A stretch of DNA of 64,000 nt from an uncultured Fretibacterium sp. (GTDB lineage: Bacteria; Synergistota; Synergistia; Synergistales; Aminobacteriaceae). The stretch lies in NCBI GenBank assembly GCA_946186205.1, contig CAMHMH010000001.1, positions 310,001 through 374,000 of the forward strand, written 5' to 3'. The notes under the pieces are model-generated. The model was not told the DNA's origin, ran no database searches, and was given only the letters and a program-made list of their open reading frames with translations. Position numbers and translations under genes: made by a program. Positions within the stretch are counted from its first letter, which is position 1; each line of letters opens with the position of its first letter. Below, piece by piece: positions 16,874 through 26,900 of this stretch.

Positions 16874-19664
16874 AGCCAATACTATCGAAGATATGATCCT
16901 CTCCGCGCTTCAGTCTGTAGGCTGGAAATATATCCCACCTGACGAAATGCCCCGCGCTGACTCTGATGTCATGGCCGAGCCAATGCTCCGAAACGCATTA
17001 ATCCGGCTCAATCCCGAAATAGCGCAAGACCCTTCACGGGCTGACGAAGTGATATACAGGCTGCGGAATTTTATCGCGGGCGCACAGCCTCAAAATCTTG
17101 TCTCGGACAATGAACGCTTCAGACGGTTGTTGTTTGATGAGAACTCGTACCCGTTTGGCGATGACGGCGAAATGATGTCGGTGAAATTTTTCGGAGCTTC
17201 GAGTCAGAATGAGTGCGTAATCACAAATCAATGGACATTCCCCCGCAAAGAAGGCGGAAAACGACTCGACATCGTATTATTGATTAACGGGCTTCCTGTT
17301 GCGGTTGGCGAAATGAAATCCCCGGTGCGCTCTGCTGTCTCGTGGGTTGACGGAGCGAATGACATTCACGCATACGAGAAGAGCATACCCGCAATGTTTG
17401 TGCCTAACGTGCTGAACTTTTCGACAGACGGCAAAATGTACCGTTACGGCTCTGTGAATATGCCCGTAAAATTCTGGAGTCCTTGGCGGGTGAATGATGA
17501 AGGGACTCTGCTTTCGGTTCGTGAAAGTGTTTCGGACATGCTAACGCCGGAAAAGGTGCTTGACATAATGCGGTACTTCACGCTTTTTGCGACGGACTCG
17601 AATCACCGCAAGTACAAGATAATCTGCCGCCGTCAGCAGTATGAAGCCGCGAACATGATTGTGAAGCGTGTGATTGCCGGGCAGCCTAAGCAGGGGTTAA
17701 TCTGGCACTTTCAGGGATCGGGAAAATCATTGCTGATGGTATTTGCCGCGCAGAAGCTGCGCATGACACCTGAGCTGAAGAATCCGACAGTAGTAATTGT
17801 GCTTGACAGGCTAGACCTTGAGACGCAAATCACCGGGACATTCAACGCCGCCGATGTTCCGAACATGGCCGAGCTCGCGACAAAAGAAGAGCTGCTGCGG
17901 TTTTTCCGGCAAGACATGAGGAAGGCAGCAATCACGACGATATTCAGATTCGGAGATGTTGACGGAGTGCTGAATGAGCGCGGGAATATCATAGTGATGG
18001 CAGATGAGGCGCACAGGACTCAGGAGGGCGATTTAGGCGTGAAGATGAGAACTGCGCTGCCCAATGCGTTTTTCTTTGGCTTGACCGGGACACCGATTAA
18101 CCGTTCGGACAAGAATACATTTCGTACATTCGGAGCTGTTGAGGACAAAAGCGGGTACATGAGCCGATATACTTTCGGTGAGTCAGTGAGGGACGGAGCA
18201 ACGTTGCCGCTGAGTTTCGAGACGGCCATGACGGAACTGCACGTAGACCGCGAAAAGATAGACCGGGAATTTGCCGAGCTGACAGCGAATCTTACTGAGG
18301 AGGAACGTGCCGGGATTGTGAGCCGCATAGGAGTCCGCGCGATAATGAGCAGCCCTGAGCGTATCAAGAAAATCTGCGGGCATATAGTGAGTCATTACCG
18401 TGAGAAGATAGAGCCGAACGGGTACAAAGGGATGATTGTCGCGTATGACCGTGAATGCTGCCTGAAGTACAAAGAAGAGATTGACCGGTTGATGCCGCCG
18501 GAAGCCTCAGCGGTAGTAATCGACACGAACGACGACAAAGCCGGAGTCTACAGCGCATACAGGCGGGACCGGGACGAAGAAGCGAAAATCCTTGACAGAT
18601 TCCGGGAACGTTCAAGCCCTCTGAAATTCCTGATAGTAACGTCAAAATTGCTGACAGGATTCGACGCGCCTATATTGCAGGTGATGTATCTCGATAAGCC
18701 TATGAGGGATCACGGACTTATTCAGGCGGTGTGCCGGACTAACCGAACGTATGACGGGAAAACGCACGGGCTTGTAGTGGATTATGTTGGAGTGTTCGAT
18801 AACGCAGCGGAGTCTCTGAGGTTTGACGAGTCGGAAATGAAAGCGGTGATCCGCAACATCGAGGAAGTGAAGCGTCAAATTCCCGGGCTCATGAAAAAGT
18901 GCTTGGATTATTTTCCGGGTATCGACAAAAAAATACCGGGCTGGAAGGGTCTTGAACTGGCACAGAAATTTTTGCCGACAGATAACATCAAGGACTCATT
19001 CGGAGCGGATTACCGTATGCTAAATCGTGCGTGGGACTATGTATCGCCGGATAAGATTCTTGCGCGTTACGAGGAGGATTACTGCTGGCTGTCTCGTGTG
19101 TATGAGTCAGTGAGGCCTGATAACGGTATCGGCGCGCTTGTGTGGGCTGAATTGGGCGCGAAGACTCTTGAGCTTGTACACAAAAATATTGATGTGGGAG
19201 AAATTAAGAGTGATGACGAAATTCTGACACTTGACGGAAATTTTGATGGCGGGCCTGAAACGGAGCGTCATGAAATTGAGACAGACTTAACCGCGAGGAT
19301 AAACGCCCACAAGAACGAGTCAATGTATCAGCAATTAGGTGAGAAAGTCGAACGCCTGAAGGAACAATTAGAGCTTGGGCTGATAACGAGCGCGGAATAT
19401 CTTCGTGGAATGCGTGAGATTGCGCGTGAGATGGATAAGATCGAAAGTCTGACAAAACTTTTCAGTGGAATGAATGTAACCTCAGATCAAATAATCCGTG
19501 ATATAGATGACAGCGTAAGCGCGGCGATGTTCGAGAACTGGCAGAAGACAGTAGAAGGCGTGCGGAGCATGAAAGCTGCATTGCGTCAGGTGATGTGGCT
19601 GAAATACGGCATAAGGGACGAGGAAATATTCAGCGGTGTGTATAAATATATTGAAATATATTGA
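16863..19664 (+). CDS. hsdR: Type I restriction endonuclease subunit HsdR
   Basis: A protein of about 933 residues. Near residue 130 is a PD-(D/E)xK nuclease signature (RLDIVLLI ... GEMKSP). Then comes a superfamily 2 translocase with Walker A QGSGKS (Lys288), DEAH (Asp381-His384), GLTGTPI and VVDYVGVFDN. It cuts unmethylated DNA after ATP-driven translocation together with HsdM and HsdS. The reading frame is open back to 16737, but that part reads as a shadow of the upstream gene; I prefer the ATG at 16863, overlapping its stop. An ATG at 16848 is an alternative. Nothing essential appears missing, so the enzyme is probably active. Confidence 0.93.
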   Translation: MFNEANTIEDMILSALQSVGWKYIPPDEMPRADSDVMAEPMLRNALIRLNPEIAQDPSRADEVIYRLRNFIAGAQPQNLVSDNERFRRLLFDENSYPFGDDGEMMSVKFFGASSQNECVITNQWTFPRKEGGKRLDIVLLINGLPVAVGEMKSPVRSAVSWVDGANDIHAYEKSIPAMFVPNVLNFSTDGKMYRYGSVNMPVKFWSPWRVNDEGTLLSVRESVSDMLTPEKVLDIMRYFTLFATDSNHRKYKIICRRQQYEAANMIVKRVIAGQPKQGLIWHFQGSGKSLLMVFAAQKLRMTPELKNPTVVIVLDRLDLETQITGTFNAADVPNMAELATKEELLRFFRQDMRKAAITTIFRFGDVDGVLNERGNIIVMADEAHRTQEGDLGVKMRTALPNAFFFGLTGTPINRSDKNTFRTFGAVEDKSGYMSRYTFGESVRDGATLPLSFETAMTELHVDREKIDREFAELTANLTEEERAGIVSRIGVRAIMSSPERIKKICGHIVSHYREKIEPNGYKGMIVAYDRECCLKYKEEIDRLMPPEASAVVIDTNDDKAGVYSAYRRDRDEEAKILDRFRERSSPLKFLIVTSKLLTGFDAPILQVMYLDKPMRDHGLIQAVCRTNRTYDGKTHGLVVDYVGVFDNAAESLRFDESEMKAVIRNIEEVKRQIPGLMKKCLDYFPGIDKKIPGWKGLELAQKFLPTDNIKDSFGADYRMLNRAWDYVSPDKILARYEEDYCWLSRVYESVRPDNGIGALVWAELGAKTLELVHKNIDVGEIKSDDEILTLDGNFDGGPETERHEIETDLTARINAHKNESMYQQLGEKVERLKEQLELGLITSAEYLRGMREIAREMDKIESLTKLFSGMNVTSDQIIRDIDDSVSAAMFENWQKTVEGVRSMKAALRQVMWLKYGIRDEEIFSGVYKYIEIY

Positions 19665-19680
19665 GCAGTATTATTGAATA

Positions 19681-20271
19681 ATGAAGGACAATCGGCGAGG
19701 CTGGCAACAACCTGCCACTGGGGTTAGCAGGAGCATCATTTCAGCATTCAGGGTTCTTAACGACGGCAATCACACAGTTTACTTGACAGACCCCTCAATT
19801 CTTGACAAACACGCGGCAAATTTTGCAAAACCCGGTAAGGACTCAAAGGTGAAATTCAAACGTTCAGCAAGAAGATTTGTGAAGCTGTATAACTTTCTCG
19901 GAGCAATGCTGCCTTATGCCAATGCGGAATGGGAGAGGCTGTGTATATTCCTGACACTGCTGCTGTCTAAACTGCCGGCGGTGAGGGATGATGATTTTCC
20001 TGCTGGACTGTATGAAGCTGTAGACCTTGAGAGCTACCGGATTGAGGCTAAAGAAACGTTGTCAATAATACTCAAAGAGTCTGAGCTGATGAAACCCTAC
20101 CTCGTTACACCCCCTGCTCACACTCAAGAGCCCCCGATGAGCAGGAAGCGAGGATATATAGAAGAGGTTCTGCGCCGCGCTGTGAGTGTCGTATCTGCAA
20201 GACAGCATAGAATTGTAATTGTACGGCATGTATCAGAGCAGCGGCAGCTTCAGGAAGCAGCTTATAGATAG
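19681..20271 (+). pseudogene. C-terminal remnant of a second HsdR-type restriction subunit
   Basis: A 196-codon frame with no normal start context. The segment from about residue 60 to 140 (KRSARRFVKLYNFLGAMLPY, ANAEWERLCIFLTLLLSKLP and DLESYRIEAKETLS) resembles the C-terminal helical part of HsdR proteins of another subfamily, where FVRxYxFL..., a row of LLxxLP and a valine/leucine-DLEYYR phrase are conserved. The end (SRKRGYIEEVLRRAVSVVSA) appears random. It directly follows the intact hsdR but is not a repeat of its C-terminus, so it may be left from an older type I system replaced at the same site. Confidence 0.5.
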
Positions 20272-20274
20272 AAT

Positions 20275-20519
20275 GCTGGAAGCGTTGACATACTCCCCAT
20301 GCTTCAAGGCAGGCGATTCTTGTATCAACAAACCTTGCACTCCTATATTTATGATTAATGCCTCAATCACTGCACAGCTTCCGCCCTTTTCACCCGGCAG
20401 CTTGATGCTTCTCTGATACGCAAGGTCTTTAATTTACGTCCTCTATACGCTGCCCTGCCCTTGATGGTTTTTCCGAACCTATAGCTAAAGCAAGGGGCTT
20501 TCTGGCTGTATGTCATATC
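20275..20519 (-). mobile_element. Probable remnant of an IS200/IS605-type tnpB 3' end
   Basis: On the minus strand two overlapping frames read MTYSQKAPCFSYRFGKTIKG (from 20514) and, after a frame change, SIKLPGEKGGSCAVIEALII followed by VQGLLIQESPALKHGEYVN. The pattern LPG-x-K-x-G-S-x-A-V-x-E-A with a following QESPAL...GEYV is like the C-terminal tail of TnpB-type proteins. The DNA TTGACATACTCCCC at 20285 followed by a small hairpin resembles an IS605-family end. There is no intact transposase. Assignment is tentative. Confidence 0.4.
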
Positions 20520-20631
20520 ATGTTTTATTGAGTGAGGCAGAATACAGCGGGCAATATCTTATCGCTGGCAGAAAGATTTTTTGCCGGGATTATTGCAGCG
20601 TGTATTTGCCTGGCCTGTTCAGCCTTGTCTG

Positions 20632-20838
20632 CAGAATGGTGATGTTCTCTTCGTTGCAGCAAATCACAGGCTGAATATTTTGGGCTTCCTCGACCTTTCA
20701 CGTTCCGGCTAAAAGTACAAAGACAACGCGAATATCGGAATGCAGGATCTTGCTGCGTCTCTGAGACAGATTCAGGAGAACACAAAGCATTCCGGCGGCA
20801 CTCAGAAGCTCATACGGATTACTTACGAAAGAGCATAA
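20632..20838 (+). pseudogene. Relic of a type B carboxylesterase
   Basis: One frame reads QNGDVLFVAANHRLNILGFL, DLSRSG, a stop codon, then KYKDNANIGMQDLAASLRQI and QENTKHSGGTQKLIRITYERA. This follows the consensus of type B carboxylesterases just before the catalytic serine: GDVVVVTVNYRLNVLGFLDL and NAGLLDQ-x-A-L-x-W-V-x-ENI-x-x-FGGDPxxVTI. The in-frame stop and the missing flanks show it is a fragment. The upstream bases 20520-20631 give no readable gene. Confidence 0.6.
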
Positions 20839-20847
20839 CAGCAAGTG

Positions 20848-20853
20848 TATAAT
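20848..20853 (+). promoter_or_regulatory. Candidate -10 element of the NRPS operon
   Basis: A perfect TATAAT 81 bases before the NRPS start, just after the carboxylesterase relic. No convincing -35 hexamer is present at the expected distance, so an activator might be needed. The NRPS ribosome binding site is a weak AAAGG 9 bases before the ATG. Confidence 0.35.
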
Positions 20854-20933
20854 TTTTGATAATGACAAACTCAATCCCCTAATGAACGAAGTAATTAACA
20901 ACAAGTGAATATCTCAAAGAAAGGTTAAGCAGT

Positions 20934-23900
20934 ATGGACACAAGAAACAAGAAAGTCCCATTGTCGCAGACTCAGTCAGGGATATATTTCGAGTCTTTGA
21001 GGATGGGCAGAGGTGCTTATAACAGGCACTACCTTTACACGCTCGACAAGAGTCTTGACATGGAACGGTTAGCGCGAGCCATCGAAAAAACTGTGCAGGC
21101 TCATCCCTATATGGAAGTCCGAATCTCACAAGACAATGAAACAATCACACAATCAATTCCAGAATCACAATCCCAATATCACCAGACTGTAGAGAGAATG
21201 ACCGAATCACAATGGCAGGATCGTCTGAAGACTCTCACTTCCGAACCGCTGACATTAAACGGCGGGCGTCTGTTCCGCTTTGACCTCGCCGAGACTGAAT
21301 GCGGGAAATACATGCTGAGGACGACTCATCACATAGCCTTTGACGGAATGTCTCACAATGTCATGATGAGCGATATTGCGGCGGCGTATAACGGTGAGAG
21401 TCTGACTCAGGAAACGTATAACGCTCTCGATGCCGCAGAGGAAGAGTCAAAGCTCAGGGAGAGTGAAGAATACCAGCGCGCTGAAGAATGGTACGTGAAA
21501 AATTTTTCCGGGCTTGATGCCGTGAGCCTGCCTCTTTCGGACAACAGCGGGAATAATGCGGGTGAATGTCTCGTTTACACGTTCGATTTGTCCGAAGATG
21601 ACATGAAGAAATTCTGCCGTGAAAAGAATATCAGCACATCGGCTTTCACTTCAGGAGCATTCGCAATTCTCATAGGATTTTACACTAACCAGAAGGAGTC
21701 TTTGTTCTCGACAATCTATCATGGCCGGAAGAAGAACGCCGCGCATATCATCGGAATGTTCGTCAAGACTCTACCAGTTCATGCGAAATGGGACAGCGGT
21801 ACACGGGTCGACGATTTTCTCATGAGACTGTCAGAACAGATTCAGGGCGCAAGGGACAATGATATATTCTCGTTTGCTGACGTTAAGACTATATGCCCTA
21901 TAAATGACGCTCCCTTGTTCGCTTGGCACGGCGCAATAAGGACTCATGATGAAGTCTGCGGAATGCCCGCAAGTGAAGAGCTGTTAGACAAAACCACAAA
22001 TGACACCGCGCTGTCTGTCGAATTGATGTCGGTGCCTTCGGGAATGTCATTGAGAGTCGAATACGATTCGGGGAAGTACACACGTGAATTTAGAGAGACG
22101 CTCGCGGAAACTTACGGCAATATTCTCCGTCAGCTTATGACAAAAGAATTTCTGCGCGAGATTGAGCCATGCACGCAGGGAACAAAGACCGGGAGTCTCA
22201 ATGATACAGATTACCCGCTCACAAAGACTCAGGAAGGAATATTCTTCGAGACTCAATCACACCCGGGGACGACAATCTATAACGCTGCGACTCTTCTTGA
22301 GCTTGCCGGGACTCCTGATGTTTCACGCATAAGGAACGCTGTAATCTCTGCGGTGAAAGCTCATCCGTATTTGCTGACTCGTTTCTTCCTGAACGGCAGC
22401 GGGGAAATACGGCAGAAACGCCCGGAAGATTTTGCGTTTGATGTTGAGGAATTGAGATTCACGAATCTTGACGAGCTGAAGAAGAATCTTTTGCGGCCTT
22501 ATGACCTTCTGAATGACAGACTCATACGCGCCAATATTGCCCGGACTGATGACGGAAAAATTTACGTTTACTTCGACATGAATCACGCTGTCTTTGACGG
22601 AAGGTCGCTGCAAATTTTCCTGCGTGATATTGAGCGTTCGTATAACGGTGAGACATTAGAGCCTGAGAAATTCAGCGGATGGGAAGCGGCACTGCTTGAA
22701 GAACGTTTGCGTAACAGCTCACAGTACCAGAAAGCAAAGGACTATTACACCGAACTGTTCAAGGATTGCGAGCCTGACTGTTTGCCATTGCCTGACATGC
22801 AGGAAGACTCAGAAGGAAGCGTATCTATGATTATTCCCGGCCATGCTGACGCGGAGTCAATCAGGAAATTCTGCGACGATAACGGCATAAGTGAGAATGA
22901 TTTTTACACGGCTGCTTTCGGATATGTCATCGCAGGTTTCAGCGGAAGGGAGGACTCAATCTTCACGACAGTCAACAGCGGACGGAGCGACTCAAGATTC
23001 ATGGACAGCGTTTCAATGTTCGAGAGGATTTGCCCGGTAATCTGCAAAACCGCAAACTGCACTGTGCTTGATTATATCCGTGAGACAAAACGACAGCTAA
23101 CCGACAGCCTTTCTTACGGGGCGTACTCATTCGCCGAAATGAGTCATGACTTGGGAATCACGTCTGATATTCTCTTTTCGTTTCAGGGGGCTGCGAGCGG
23201 AAAAATAGAGTCATTCTGCGGGTGTCCATGCTCTGAAGTTGATGTATCACTTGACGAGGCAAAAGCAGGTATTGAGTTGTCAGTCTTCACGGAGAACGGC
23301 GGACTCTCGTATCACTTCACCTGCTGTAAAAATCTCTGCACTGAGGACTTCATTCGGAGTTTCGCGGGCGTTTATGATAATGTTCTCACGGAGTTTACGC
23401 GCAAAAAGAATCTCAATGAGGCAGAATTTCTTGACGCTGAAACAGAGTCCCTTCTCGACAATGCGAACGATACTGCAACCGATTATGACAAGTCGGACAT
23501 TGTAACCCAGTTCCGAAAAGCCGCAGAGAAATTCCCGGACAATATAGCGGTTGTGTACAAAGAGAAGCGTTACACGTACAAAGAAGCTGACGAGATCACC
23601 GAGAGAATCGCGGCATACCTGAAGGAGCGCGGAATAGGTTCGGAAGATGTTGTGTCGGTATTGATTCCGCGCTGTGAGTATATGGTGCTTGCCTCGCTTG
23701 GAGTCCTCAAGACTTGCGCCGCTTATCAGCCGTTAGATCCCTCGTACCCTCCTGAACGGCTCGAATTTATGATTACGGACGCTTCCGCAAAATTGTTGAT
23801 TGCAGACAGGAATCTCATCAAAGAATGCGTTCCGAATTATCACGGTGAAATACTCTTCACTGACGAAATACCCTCGCTCCCTCATGCAGAGAAACTCACG

Positions 23901-26900
23901 GAGACTCCGAGCCCTTCAAATCTCTTCATCATGCTTTACACTTCAGGCTCAACAGGAGTCCCCAAAGGCGTAATGCTCGAACATGGTAATCTCTCCTGCT
24001 TCACAGCGTGGTACAAGAGGACGACTCATCTCACGGAAAAATCAAGAGTGGCGGCTTATGCGAGTTACGGATTCGACGCTTGCATGATGGACTTATACCC
24101 CGCACTTACATCGGGCGCGGCTGTCCATATACTTGACGAGGAAATAAGGCTTGATTTCGCGGCTGTACAGAAATATTTTGACGCTGAGGGAATAACACAC
24201 TGCTTCATGACGACTCAGGTAGGGCGGCAGTTCGCGGAATTTTACACGGGGCAATCGCTGAAATATTTATCTGTCGGCGGTGAAAGGCTTGCTCCAATTT
24301 TCCCGGAGAATAAGAGTTTCACTTTGCTTAATGGCTACGGCCCTACAGAATGCACAATCTTTACGACTACTTTACCGGTGAAGAAACTGTACAGGCGGAT
24401 TCCAATCGGTGCGGCACTCGACAACGTGAAGCTGTATATTGTTGACAGGAACGGGCGCAGGCTTCCTCCGTATATGCCCGGCGAGCTTTGGGTTTCAGGC
24501 CATCAGGTCGGGCGCGGCTACTTCAACAGGGCGGAGAAAAACGCAGAGAGCTTCATAGCAAATCCCTTCACGAATGAGGAAGGCTATACGAGAGTCTACA
24601 GGACAGGTGATATTGTCCGCAATGTTTACGACGGCGGGAAGCTGGTTATTGATTTCGTAGGCAGGAATGACGCTCAGGTGAAAATACGCGGCTTCCGTAT
24701 TGAGCTTACAGAAATTGAATCGGTTATCAGGAAATTTCCGGGCGTGAAAGATGTAACAGTTCAGGCTTTCGACTCAGACAGCGGGGAAAAATATCTTGCG
24801 GCTTATGTCGTCAGTGATGAAAAAATTGATGTTAATGCGCTGAATGAATTTATCGGCCAGGACAAACCGCCCTATATGATTCCCGCCGTAACGATTCAGA
24901 TTGATGCAATCCCGCTGAATCAGAATCAGAAAGTCAACCGCAAAGCACTTCCCAAGCCCGAAATCACAAACACACACAAAGAAGCCGAGTCAGTTTCAGC
25001 ACCTTTGAACGTTTTGGAGAAAGACATAAAGGACATAATAGCGGGGATAACAGGCACGGACTCTTTCAGCATAACAGACACTCTCGGCAATTTCGGCCTC
25101 ACGTCAATATCAAGCATACGGCTCGCGACTCAGATCTACAAGAAATACGGCGTACAGTTGCAGGTGAGAAAACTTGTCTCAGAAGGAAGCGTGCAGAGCA
25201 TAGAGAATGAAATTCTGCGGAAAGTTTTTGCTGAGACTCACGAGGAAAAATCAGAGCCAACAGAATCACATGAGCCGTCAAAACATTCATGCGGACTCAC
25301 GTTTGAACAGCAGGGAGTTTACGCGGATTGCATGATTGACCCGTCATCTACAGTCTACAACACGCCGTTTGCTGTGAAGATTCCTGAAGGTGTTACAGCA
25401 GAACAGCTCCGGGACTCATTGTTCGGAGTCGTTGAAGCTCATCCGTATATACTTTGCAGGTTCACGGCCAGCGAGAACAACGAGATAATACAGGAGTCAA
25501 TTCCCGGTTTCATGCTCGACATTCCCGAAAAAGAAATGACTCCTGAGGATTACGAGTCTTACCGCAAAGAAGGCTTTGTGCGTCCGTTCGATCTCGCTGA
25601 AGGGCCGCTTGTGCGTTTTGAGATTGTGAGGGCTGACGGGCTTTATCTCCTAATGGATATGCATCATCTTGTTACTGACGGTGCGTCTGTTGATATTTTC
25701 CTTCAGCAGTTGTGCGAGAAACTTGACGGCCATGAAATAGAGCATGAAGAATACAGCTACTACGATTACGCCAGAGACGAGAGAATGACGGAGGGAGCAG
25801 ATGACTTTTTCGCCGGGAGAATGGCACTCTCAGACGAAGCGACTCAGATTATCCCGGATATTTACGGCGAAAATCTCAAGCACTCGGAAGAATCCGTTAG
25901 CGTGAAGACAGACATTAAGGCTGTGAAAGATTTTGCCCTCAAGCACAGCGCAACGCCCGCTGAAATTTACCTTGCGGCGGGATATATCACCTTCTCGCGG
26001 TTCGTGTGTGATGATACTGTCTCAATCATGACAATCTCAAACGGGCGCAGCAACATGAAGATTTCCGGCACTCTGGGAATGTTCGTTAATTCACTGCCTC
26101 TTGTTGAAACTGTCGACAGCTCCGAAAATGTTTCAGACTTCATCAAACGTTCAGCAAAAAATTTCAGCGATACACTTCTCCATGAAAATTACCCGTTCGC
26201 GCGCGCCGCCAAAAAGTTTGATTTTCATCCGAGTATCTCATACGCATACCAAATAGGAGTCCTCAGCGAGTACAGGACGAAATACGGAGCATTAACCGCA
26301 GAAGAGCTTACATCTGACAAGGCAAAAATCCCCGTTGCGGTCTTCATCACAGGAACAGAGGACGAAGCCGAAATCAAGATAAGCTACGACACCGCGCTGT
26401 ACAGCCGTGAAATAATGCAGAGCCTTGCAGAGTGCTACGAAAACGCCGTGCGAGGACTCATGACTCATGACAAGATTTCTGACATAAGCATAACGGACTC
26501 GACTCAATGGGCAATCCTCGACTCGTACAATCCTGAATGGGATCTGAATTACGACATTAACGACACGCCCGTATCAGCCTTCAGGAGGAACGCAAAGAAC
26601 AACCCCGGTAAAGTTGCGGCGGTCTTCAGGGATAAGCAGTACACATACAGGGAGCTTGACGAACTCACAGACAGACTCGCGGCGAAAATCTACAGCAGAA
26701 TGAAAGCCATCACAGGCCGGGAAAATATATCGGAGGAAGTAATCTCAATCATTCTCCCCCGGAATGAAAACGTATTCATTCTCCCTCTTGCTGTTGTGAA
26801 GGCCGGGTGCGCTTATGAGCCGTTAGATCCTTCATACCCGCAGGAGAGACTCAATTTCATGGTGAAAGACTCAGGCGCGAGACTCCTAATCGCTGATGAC

